64,000 nt of DNA from Antedon mediterranea (taxonomy: Eukaryota; Echinodermata; Crinoidea; Comatulida; Antedonidae), in assembly GCF_964355755.1 (NCBI RefSeq), contig NC_092678.1, positions 9,210,922 through 9,274,921 of the forward strand, written 5' to 3'. The number at the start of each line of letters is the position of its first letter. The stretch's first letter is position 1. Both the position numbers and the translations under genes were made by a program. Below, piece after piece: positions 20,809-29,603 of this stretch. The notes below the pieces were generated by a model. It ran no database searches. It was not told where the DNA came from and saw nothing but the letters and a program-made list of their open reading frames with translations.

Positions 20809-21345
20809 ATGAATCACGGATTACAACCTTACCAATTAGAACCCAGAAGAAGAAGAAGAAGAAGAAGAGATGTGGAGGAAATAGAAGGTTTAGATAATAT
20901 TGTCGCACATGAAGGAGAAGATATAGAATGGAGGAAAGTAAACAAGGAGGAATGGTGCCAATGCGGACGGTGTGAATTGATGGACACTGCTGTGGAATGC
21001 CTTTGTTGTCGGGAAATTGAAAATGTACGAGCGAAGATGAACATAGGATCAGAAAACGAAATGGCATGCATTTTAGACCATTTTGAATTCGAATTTGTAT
21101 GTTTACATCCTGCAGTAATTAGAACTGCACTTGTTGCCCGGACAGACATTAGGCGAGACAGCATCGTTGACCCGATCCCGAACGAAACATTTCGCCTTCA
21201 GGCGTACAGGCAGTTCACCTACTGGGTGCATGACCGCCTTGGTAAAGCCGTACGACGAGTCATCCCAGCCTGCGTCGTAAACAAAATCAGAAAGGACTTT
21301 CCTAGCATTGATGGAAATTATGTTGGATTTAAAGAAGTCGAATAA
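20809..21345 (+). CDS. P2X7 intracellular (ballast) domain-like protein, transposon cargo
   Basis: This single-exon frame encodes 178 aa. An N-terminal Arg8 run (13-20) and an acidic segment lead into WCQCGRCE (49-56), CLCC (64-67), a histidine/cysteine-bearing helix region (CILDHFEFEFVCLHP, 87-101), AYRQFTYWVHDRLG, IPACVVNKIRKDFP (152-165) and YVGF (171-174). These match, in order, the hallmarks of the zinc-binding C-terminal domain of vertebrate P2X7 (WCQCG, CC, AYR..W, LPSCC..RIRK.FP, Y.GF). No channel transmembrane segments are present, so it is a stand-alone cytosolic-type domain; its job is unknown. AATAAA lies at 21445. TATATATA at 20784 is very close to the ATG. It lies inside the transposon's inverted repeats, converging on the transposase. 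Confidence 0.85.
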   Translation: MNHGLQPYQLEPRRRRRRRRDVEEIEGLDNIVAHEGEDIEWRKVNKEEWCQCGRCELMDTAVECLCCREIENVRAKMNIGSENEMACILDHFEFEFVCLHPAVIRTALVARTDIRRDSIVDPIPNETFRLQAYRQFTYWVHDRLGKAVRRVIPACVVNKIRKDFPSIDGNYVGFKEVE

Positions 21346-22027
21346 ATCGAATGGTATCAAGATGTTAATTCATAACATTTAATTATCGAATGCATCAAAT
21401 AGTAACATTTTTTATAGCTAGGCTATGCCTACCTAGTTAGGCTAAATAAAAGCCATTTCCTTGATTATAAATTTTGTAATAGACATTATTAATATACTGT
21501 AACAAGAAAGAAGGGCGATTTATTTTAATTCACTTAACAAGGGTATGTAAATAAAAATTAAAAGCAACAAACAGTAACAAGTGTTTTCTGTTTATTATTT
21601 GTATGCAAGCATTGTATTAAAAGCTGTTCCAAAACAGGGAAGAATCAAATCCAATCAAAATGTAGTTATTTATCATCTGGCCGGCCAAATATGTGAAATA
21701 TAATTCGCGAATATAATTAGACGTATTTTGCAGAAAGTTACTGAGCGTCATCTTACAGCAATTGCACAACAACACAATAATTATTATAATAAACATTTTT
21801 GCATCGGTAAAATTAGTTTATTCACTATTTTCAGAGAATTTCCTTCAATGCCTTTTTTTTATTAATTCAACCAAAAACTATACACTAATAATTGCATCAA
21901 GAAAATATTTAAGAAATTGTATTTATAGTAATATAATATGTAAGGTTTCATCTTTAGCAGTTTAAAAAGATTTTTTTACAAAACAAAATAAGCATAAATT
22001 AGCTTTGTTGGTTTTAATGTAAACACA

Positions 22028-25000
22028 CTATGAAAGCAGAAACCTAGTTCTAAAATCTTCAATCGCATCTTCTTTCTCTGGTTTCTCAGAAGAAGCAATG
22101 TTTGTTGGAAGATCTGGTCTGTCTACATAACGTTGACCTAGAACTATAGCGCTATCTTCACGTCGGTCACACACCATTTCCATCAGTCTCTTTCTAAATT
22201 CGAAGGTTTTGTCTACATAAATTTTCTTCAATACCCACTGCTTCTTGCGTTTGGGAAATGCCAGTCCAAATCGAAGAGTGCCTGTTAGGAAATGCACATA
22301 ATTATTCCTCATTGTAAATATGTCTTTATAGATTACTAATCAACAAATTAAAGAAGCTTTTATAAAACTACTTACCTTCCTCAGTAGTTGCTTGCTGTCT
22401 ACCAACATTCTCATTGTGGTCCATAATTGCCAATTGATGACGGGCTCTCATGCCTTCATAGCTGAAGTGTTCCCTCTTTGGACAATATTTTAACAACATC
22501 CCATGAAAAACCTCTAGCGATCCTGTAAGAAGGTTAAGCATTAATTTTATTATAAAAATTGTTATATTATAGTGTTTATTATTGTATGTTAAAGAATGTA
22601 GTATAGCAGGGCTTCTTTTGCCTTTAATTTATTCGAATGATCCCAGAGCAAAAATAGTACATTTCATATATCTTTTTACATACATACCTGTGTGTTTAAA
22701 AAGTGCCATCTTGTGCATATCTTTTAGTAATTTAGTGTTCATAACAACACCCCGAAGTGCATCATGAGCATCGCTACCTGGTGTCAGCCATTCAATTTCA
22801 TGCATGTCCTCCAATAGTGGGTCGTGACTGCACTTGTGGAATTTATCTGCACTAGCCCATTCATGGATGTTGCAGACGTGCTGTAGTAAAGAAAGCCACT
22901 TGTCCTTAAGGTCCTAAAAGTGAAATATAGTATAAACTATTAAATGAAAACTATTAACATAAATGAATGTTAACATAATAATCAATAAGAATGTACAACA
23001 CATACTGTACTTCAATACAGTATACACAAACAAATCGTGATAAAAAAACAGCTTTAATATAACTTACAGCATAATCGCCATTGCAGGAAGCACAGCACCA
23101 CCACAGATGATTTTTTATGGACGGTATCCAAAATCTAAGGTCTTCGCAACCTTTCTTCTTCGATTTTTCTCTAAGCTTCTTGGTGACGCTTTTAACAACA
23201 TGAAAAATGTCAAACTCATGTTTTAATTCGGGGTAGTTCTTATTCATGTCACTTGCAATTTGGACATGTCTATCTGTAGTCACTCCCACGACATTTACAT
23301 CTTCCTCTAGAAGGTAGTCAATTGCCCTTGTGAAACCGACTCGCTCCATATTTGTTGAAGCTTGGCCTGGCGCTTCCGATACTTGGACAAGCTCAAAATG
23401 AATAATGAGCTCACTATTCTCCTCCATCAGAGAATATCCCAAATACTTAGCACTATGGCCAGGCGTGTCACTGCGCCCATCCCCACCAACGAAAATATCT
23501 TGGTAGCGAAATGCATCTATCCATATACCATGGTTTTCATTGTACAGATCATTTATTACAGGGAAAAGGTAAGACCTCTGAATATTGTAAAAATGTTTTT
23601 CTGAAAGCATGTGTAGTTTCATAGTGGTTGCAATGTCAAACATTTTTTGGTATGTGCCACCTGAAAACAAAATCGATGCCGCTAACTCAAGGTTTCCCTT
23701 TGCCATGTTTCGCACAAGTGGTTGTGATTTCCACCTTCCTCTGTGATTGTTGTGGCATGTCCATTCAAATACAATCATTGTTCCCCGGTACAGTTTATGT
23801 ATTTCTAATAGACTACCACACTCTTGGCATGTATTAAAAAGATGGTCCAATGACGACTCATAGACGAGGAAGACTCCATCACTCTTCTTTCTTTCAGCCG
23901 TATTAGTTTCAGAGTCACTATCAGAGCTGCTCGGTGAATATGAGCTATCAGAATCAACATCTGAAAAAGGCATGTTAGATAGAAAAAAATTATTTGATAT
24001 TTTCAAGTACAAAAACCTCATCTTTTTTTTTAAAAACCATTCAAATCTTAGCTTTCTTGGTCATAAACAAATAAATGTATTGTAAATGTGCCCATAGTTT
24101 TGAGTTGCAGAACAAATAGTAAACATAAAAAGAATAAATAGTACCTTCATCACTGTCATTATCAGAATTATCTACTTCTGAATCTTCTTCTTCTGGAACT
24201 TGTGGTATGTTTTGTGGGATGCTGGCTGTACTTGAGGCCGATGGACATTTGCGAGTTTTGGCTACAGACTTGGGCTTTTTTTTAAACAGCTTCACATAAC
24301 TATGATCATGCTGGATCTTTAGTGGATCTGCGAAAGTGTCTGTCTGGAATGTACAATTGTAATATTTTGATAAAAAATAGCATTTATATGTAACAATCAT
24401 TGCATTCCATTATTTATTAAGAGCCTTATTTGTATACACTTACTTGTGTTGATGAGTTGACCTTAGTTACTTGTCCACATTTACACCCTTCCGAAAACAA
24501 AATCTCTGGCTGAATTACTTCTACCGAATCTCTTGGTATTGATGTTTCATCTAATTCCACTTGGCCCATATCCAAAACTTTCTGAAAATGAATGCATAAG
24601 TTAACCATAATCTGCATGTTAGACTTGATGAAGACATGAACAAAATACTCGATGTTACAAAAGCCAAGTGTAGCACCTGATGATCCAAGAGTAATTTTTA
24701 TCACCTTAACTCAACTTCATTCATGAAACAGTAAAATGTTGAAATTTATTTTATATCTACATATTTTCATTTCGTTTTGTGGGAAGATGTTATTTTTTAA
24801 CATAACTAATTAACACCACTAGGCCTAGCTTTAAAATTAAGGGCAATCAACTCAGAATACACAAGCCGTCTAGGCCTACTCCTACTACGGCAGTGCTGGC
24901 TAAAGCAGCTAGCCGCCTAGTTTAGTTAGAGGAGAAGAAAGAGAAGGGCCTCTCGCCTATCTATAGGCCTAACTAGAGCCTGTTTATAGTTTAATAAATA

Positions 25001-25451
25001 CACAGTATTTTAATTATAATTATCAACAGAGCCGCGCATTATTATTTATATTTTGCTGTAGATTTTCGTAGCTTACCTTTTTAGGCCATCGCTTTTGTTC
25101 CATCAATTTTTGACGATCTTGTCTTCTTTTCGATGCTTCGCTGGCAGGTTTGATATGAGCAAGCTGTGTTGGTACAGCGTCCGGCTTTAATCATAATCGC
25201 CTTGTTGGTTTTCGACCGAGTGACACTTTCACAGAATTGTCTTCAAACATATCTTTCTCAAAATGTTCACTACACACTCGAGAATGTACATTTACATGAG
25301 GATTCTCTAACTTCAAAGATGCCACCCACTTACGAAGTAAATCTTTATTGTGCAAAGGCAATCGATGAAAGCTGACGTTAACTTTGTTGGTAGATTTCCT
25401 GTCTTTCCTACTTGATGCATTACTGCAACCGAAAGCCATACAAAATACCAT
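22028..25451 (-). CDS. THAP-domain DDE transposase, seven exons, one in-frame stop
   Basis: Exons: 25451-25077, 24581-24444, 24343-24145, 23960-23068, 22913-22688, 22522-22376 and 22281-22028. All introns are GT-AG and phases agree, giving 744 codons with the stop. Exon 1 encodes a C2CH THAP zinc finger (CMAFGCS at 4-10, SFHRLP, W, CSEHF). Acidic linkers follow, then a zinc-ribbon-like CQECG...TCHNNHRG region and a catalytic core with GDGRSD (about 396), TTDRH (about 466) and FDIFHVVKSV (about 488), then NHLWWCCASCNGD and further conserved C-terminal blocks. This matches a widespread invertebrate and fish transposase type that I assign tentatively to Kolobok. A TGA at 25193-25191 interrupts exon 1 at codon 87, after the THAP finger; everything else is open, so loss of function looks recent. 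Confidence 0.85.
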
Positions 25452-25812
25452 AATTTTTGCTGGACGTACACGGTTACTACCGTTTAAATTAATAAATAAA
25501 AAATCAGCATACACTATAAAACGCAAAACTTTGAAGAAACGGGAAAAAAGCGAGAAATTACGGTGAAAATTAGCTGGACAAATACAGTCAACTGACACTA
25601 CAGTGATATTCGCACGTGTACAAAGTATACGAAGATCCCGGATGAAGGGACTTCCGCCCCACCACCGATCGTAGCTTCCTGGTTTTTTTCCAAGATGGCG
25701 GAGCACCATTACCGTGGAACAAAAATAACTAAAAAATCGGATTTTTGCTATTGGTTTCAACTTTTTAATTTATCCTTTGTTTATTTTTATATACATTTTA
25801 CTATATACACTA

Positions 25813-26063
25813 GTTTAAAAGAAATAATACTGGATTCCTTTAAAGTCCTCACTCGCTTTGATGTTACGCTAGGCCTAGTAGGCAGTCAAGCACCAAGCAA
25901 CACATACATTCGCTTCGCTCAAATTTACCGCAGTCATATTTTGGAGGCGCCTCAATATTTCGTTGCCATGCGAAACAGATTTCTTTATGGCTTACGAAAA
26001 CGAATACGTGTGCGTGACGTATCCGTTTTCGTTATCGTATTTCGTAAGATTCGAAACCTCTCT
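25813..26063 (-). repeat. Right terminal inverted repeat
   Basis: Complement of the left repeat over its full length, uninterrupted, ending CCTCTCT at 26063. It lies roughly 360 bp upstream of the transposase start codon and probably contains or adjoins its promoter. Confidence 0.85.
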
Positions 26064-26354
26064 AATTACTTTAGTAAATTACTTAATAAATCTAGTATTA
26101 TATATAATCATGAATCATTCCTGATTCAAATGCAAAATGTGCAAAATAGATCAAAAACTATACTCGTTTTGTAGTTACGAATATTACTGCAGGGAGTTGT
26201 TTAAAAATATTATTATATTATTTTACAAACTGGGGATATTCGTCAACACGAATACGCTTTACGAATATGAAATGGGGATCAGCTCAAAAGTTTCACAAAT
26301 ATGTATGACGTATCCGTTTTCGTTATCGTATTCGTAAGGTTGCGAAACCTCCCT
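26064..26354 (-). repeat. B-type transposon end adjoining the right TIR
   Basis: Reading inward from 26354: AGGGAGGTTTCGCAACC, CGATAACGAAAACGGATACG, GAAACTTTTGAGCTGAT, TTCGTAAAGCGTATTCGTG, then CATTTTGCATTTGAATCAGG and TTTACTAAAGTAATT. It shares only the outer ~50 bp with the A-type ends of the big element. The same A plus B pairing makes up the 427-bp MITE at 57291-57717. Confidence 0.75.
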
Positions 26355-26355
26355 A

Positions 26356-26817
26356 AAGCGTGGTTCCCACTAGCGACGCAAGGTAACTTGCATAAATACT
26401 TGCATAGTCACCAAATGTTTTACAGCCATGTTTACTGAATCCTATAGTGTAATAAGCTTGGTTCCCACTAGAACGTAACGCAAGGACGTAAACGCAATGC
26501 AAGTTTTTTTAAGCTTGGTTCCCACTAGAACGTAACGCAAGGACGTAAACGCAACGCAAGCGTTTTAACCAATGAAAAGCGAAGTTATAGACAGTTAGCA
26601 ATCACAAGCGAATAAGCCATCGCTTGTGATTGGTCAATTCACTTGCGTTGCGTTACGTCCTTGTGTTGCGTCGCTAGTGGGAACCACGCTTAACCAATGA
26701 CAAGCGAAGTTATAGACAGTTAGCAATCACAAGCGAATAAGCCATCGCTTGTAATTGGTCAATTCACTTACGTTGCGTTACGTCCTTGTGTTGCGTCGCT
26801 AGTGGGAACCACGCTTA
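26356..26817. mobile_element. Cluster of nested or tandem MITEs
   Basis: The end motif AAGC(G/T)TGGTTCCCACTAG occurs at 26356, about 26456 and about 26512. Its complement CTAGTGGGAACCACGCTT occurs at about 26673-26690 and about 26798-26815. The segment 26567-26692 (CCAATGAAAAGCGAAG ... CCACGCTTAA) is repeated nearly exactly at 26693-26818. Three left ends and two right ends suggest insertions or a partial duplication within one family. No coding frame. Confidence 0.75.
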
Positions 26818-26825
26818 ATACAGGA

Positions 26826-27095
26826 GGTGGCGTAAGCAAAAAAAAAATGTGCTCTTCCTGCCTCGACACTAAGGCACTGCCACAGCCTTGGGGTCGTTCC
26901 CATCACATCGTCAAAAGATGCATTGATATTGCCTTCTCAAGATGTGTGGTGGCGTATAATTCTGTGAACCCCAAACACAGTTGTCGAATACCTTTAACTA
27001 TAGCTCTATTCCACCGACCGGCGTGGGAATCGAACCCACGACATACGTGTTGTTTACACGACGCTCAGACGACAGAGCTAACTGGTCATTTTGGA
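26826..27095 (-). repeat. tRNA-derived SINE (family B)
   Basis: On the minus strand a tRNA head (GTTAGCTCTGTCGTCTGAGC, box B GGGTTCGATTCC) is followed by GGTCGGTGGAATAGAGCTAT, TGTGTTTGGGGTTCACA, CCCCAAGGCTGT and a 3' part with GAGGCAGGAAGAGCACA plus A-rich tail. The plus copy at 33562-33800 shares all of these blocks. Confidence 0.8.
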
Positions 27096-27275
27096 TTTAA
27101 CAAGGTTAATATGATATGTATGGCGTAATGATGAATTACGTAATACACATATAAATGGACTATTATCAGCTGTTCAGTCATGTACTACTTTGTGACTCAA
27201 CGGGTAATGCTCATGTTTGAGTGCTCTCATCTGGGTTCAAACCTCTACGGACGGATATATATATATATAAATTAA

Positions 27276-27737
27276 GTTAAATCTAAATTACAAAACAAAG
27301 ACAATGAATCAACTGGAACATTCAAATGTAATAGAAATAGATGTTCAACATGTAATTACGTTTCATGTTCAAACCAAATAGTAGGACCTTCTGGTAATTA
27401 TGTTATCACAGATCGTATTACGTGCACCACTAGAAATCTAGTTTATTCTATTTCGTGTACTAAATGTAATATACTTTATATTGGTGAAACTAAACGCAGG
27501 TTAGGTGATAGGTTTGTAGAACATTTAAGGTCTATTAAACTAAAGACTCCCGGATTACCTGTAGCCACCCATTTTTGTAATAATGAGCATTCCCTTTCGG
27601 ATATTACAATTTCTGGTGTTAAAGTATGTAATGGTTCTGAGACATCTCGTAGAATTATAGAAGAAAGAATAATTGTAAAGCTTGGCACTCTTGCCCCTAC
27701 CGGCATAAATGTACAATTTAGATCCTCTAAACATTAA
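27276..27737 (+). pseudogene. Penelope-like element, C-terminal GIY-YIG part
   Basis: An open frame of about 153 codons ends in TAA at 27735-27737. It begins just right of an (AT)n run. It contains the Cys-rich run CNRNRCSTC (near codon 15), then NLVYSISCTKCNILYIGET...RFVEHL, the GIY-YIG endonuclease core with the characteristic Penelope CXXC insertion, then RRIIEER. Reverse transcriptase is missing, so the copy is 5'-truncated. The 3' region continues to the hammerhead motif at 27959-28001 and ends near 28085. Confidence 0.85.
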
Positions 27738-27958
27738 TTTTGCCAGAGACATTCACATATTAACAATTGTTTACACTTGAAGCTTTTGTCTTTGTTTTAA
27801 ATTTACTGCTTTATAAGCAACCATTCCTGCTTTGTACCCCATAGCTTTTGGAGGCGTGCCTTTATAACTATGCCTTTTGTTTTTTAACATCTTTGATTGG
27901 CTGATTTGTTTTATTATGTAATTTTGTGACTTATATATGTTATCCTTTGTTACAATTC

Positions 27959-28001
27959 TTTTCACCTGATGATGGGCTATGCCCGAAACATGTCGTAAAA
28001 A
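27959..28001 (+). ncRNA. Predicted hammerhead ribozyme of the Penelope-like element
   Basis: The core CTGATGA (27966-27972) and GAAA (27985-27988) frame helix II GGGC/GCCC with loop TAT. GAAAC-AT-GTC gives a 2-bp helix III and a GUC cleavage triplet ending at 27994. Helix I pairs 27959-27965 with 27995-28001 in six of seven positions (C63-A97 mismatch). One extra U separates A9 from helix II; an extra base at that place is tolerated in a known viroid hammerhead. PLE terminal repeats are known to carry minimal hammerheads with very short helix III. Activity is inferred, not shown. Confidence 0.65.
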
Positions 28002-28079
28002 TAAATCTATATTGAGGCAGTTTTAACTTATTTGATCTTGATTTTTTTCTATATTCAATTCTGCCTATGCAGCTCTTTG

Positions 28080-28083
<4 letters not shown>

Positions 28084-28128
<45 letters not shown>
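28084..28128. repeat. (AT)n microsatellite
   Basis: An uninterrupted AT dinucleotide run at the 3' end of the Penelope-like fragment. A shorter (AT)n run also precedes its left end near 27256-27268. Confidence 0.95.
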
Positions 28129-28129
<1 letters not shown>

Positions 28130-28139
28130 AACAGAAAAT

Positions 28140-28376
28140 AATTAATATTGTTTTTCTTATTATTTTCTTTTAATTTTTTCTTATATTTTGAGGGCTGTAA
28201 ATGTCAGGCCTAAACAAGTGGACCTTTTTAAAAATAGGGTAGGATAGGGGTTGATAGTTGCTTTTGCCTTTTTTTACTTTTCTGTTAATTGTTATATTTT
28301 ATATTGTGAAGGATGCACCTTTGTGCTAAGTGTGCCACCGATCTAAAGGTGTAATTCCAAATAAATAAATAAATAA
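28140..28376 (+). repeat. 3' tail of a non-LTR retrotransposon
   Basis: AT-rich 3' UTR-like sequence ends TGTGCCACCGATCTAAAGG, GTGTAATTCCAAATAAATAA and an (AAAT)n tail, typical of CR1/L2-group tails. No coding part is left. It abuts the truncated end of the next Penelope-like element. Confidence 0.55.
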
Positions 28377-29223
28377 ATTTAGATAAGACTCTAAAGTATT
28401 CTGAGATATCACCAGTTATGCCATGTTGTTTTAGGTGATCGCCTATAATACTTTTGTTATGTTCATTAATGCGTTTGTAAAGGTGTCGGCAAGTGTAACC
28501 GACATAGTTTGTATCACACAAACCACATTGAAATTTGTACACAACGCATTGTGAATTAATGATTCTGGGTTTCATTTCTTTAGGTTTTAAGGTGTCACCT
28601 ATCTTACGACTAGTAAATACTGGTAACATATCATTTTCAATCTTCGCACTAAGTTGTTTAAGTTGTTTAGTAACCGTGTTACAACAAGTTTGATCCTTGT
28701 ACGGTAGTACAATCCTAATAGGCTGGGGAGATTCATCAGTTAGCATATCTTCATTAGTATTACTAGGAGTCACACAAGTATTAATGGATTGGTTGAAAGC
28801 CTTAACAATATTACTAATAAGATCTAAAGGATAATTCAACTTTTGAAAAATCTTAGTTACATTATCAACCTCTGATAGGAAAATGTCATGCGTAGATGAC
28901 AATTTGTAGGCCCTATTAAGCATTGTGTGAATTAGATTACGTTTATGTTTGATATCCACATGGCTATCATAATGTAATAATAAGCCTTTATTAGTGGATT
29001 TTTTATATACTTTGGTTTCAAGAGATACATCGTTTTTTGAGATAGTCATACCTAAAAAATTTATTGAGTTATCTCTAGAAATTTCCATTGTAAAATCAAC
29101 GGCATCGTGTGAATTGTTCAAAGTGTTCAAAAAATTCTGTGCTGAAACCTGGCTTGGCATGAATACGATTGTGTCATCAACGTAGCGACGATAGAACTGC
29201 GGCATTTTTTTAGGCTCCTCCAC
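28377..29223 (-). pseudogene. Penelope-like element: RT catalytic region plus GIY-YIG, 5'-truncated
   Basis: The minus frame is open for about 280 codons of PLE sequence. The RT catalytic box YVDD is at residues 14-17, followed by FLGM and the KSTNKGLLLHYDSH motif typical of Penelope RTs. The GIY-YIG domain starts CVVYKFQCGLCDTNYVGYT (about 226-244) with R.NEH at 251-255. The frame then runs into the neighbouring non-LTR tail, which supplies its stop. The N-terminal fingers/palm of the RT are missing, and the 3' end with any hammerhead is cut off. Confidence 0.85.
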
Positions 29224-29330
29224 TTTATATTTATATATTTGTAAAGTGAAATAAATAAATGAATGAATGAATGAATTATTTATCCGTTTTTAGTATAATC
29301 TGGCATAATTTTGTGTTTTTGAACAACTAA

Positions 29331-29603
29331 AAAAATAATACACAACACGGTCTCCATCTAAACCAACTAGGCACTGCTGCTCTTCTAAAAAGCATCAACA
29401 AGCAAATTGAAATACTGCCAACACGTAGAGTCACTGATAGTTCTTATGTTCATCAAGGAGCAAAATCCCGACGATGCCACTTCTGTGGGGAAACTGGACA
29501 CAATGGAAGAGTTTGTCGACATGGCCATTCTATTGTCTGCTGGGACTGTAACACACCAGGACACAAATCAAAATACTGTGATATGAAATTCAACAGAAAC
29601 TGA
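29331..29603 (+). pseudogene. ORF1 C-terminus: esterase-like end and CCHC zinc knuckles
   Basis: The frame reads GLHLNQLGTAALL, which resembles the final DxxH block of the SGNH/GDSL esterase domain found in some CR1-group ORF1 proteins (the usual Asp is not present here). Then come two knuckles, CHFCGETGHNGRVC and CWDCNTPGHKSKYC. It ends at TGA 29601-29603, in the same frame as the following ORF2. The 5' part is missing. Confidence 0.7.

Larger units (their letters stand above)
19977..26063. mobile_element. Two-gene DNA transposon: THAP transposase plus P2X7-C-like cargo
   Basis: The terminal inverted repeats start AGAGAGGTTTCG. Left 19977-20196 continues at 20535-20562 after a 334-bp MITE insertion. 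The right repeat is 25813-26063. They share AATACGATAACGAAAACGG, TTTCGCATGGCAACGAAATA, TGACTGCGGTAAATTTGAGC and GCGTAACATCAAAGCGAGTG. Between them lie a plus-strand P2X7-ballast-like gene (20809-21345) and a minus-strand seven-exon transposase (22028-25451), converging. Transposase architecture suggests a Kolobok-like element; P-element-like is the alternative because of the THAP domain. Target duplication cannot be read: the flanks differ, and another end of the same family abuts on the right. Confidence 0.85.

Noticed and set aside
20809-21164. Minus-strand frames opposite the P2X7-C-like gene
   Set aside because: Serine/leucine-rich shadows of the GAA repeat and coding strand.
27183-27250. 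tRNA-like sequence with GACTCAACGGGTA and GGGTTCAAACC
   Set aside because: Box A and box B resemblance only; no cloverleaf could be formed with confidence. It may be a SINE head.
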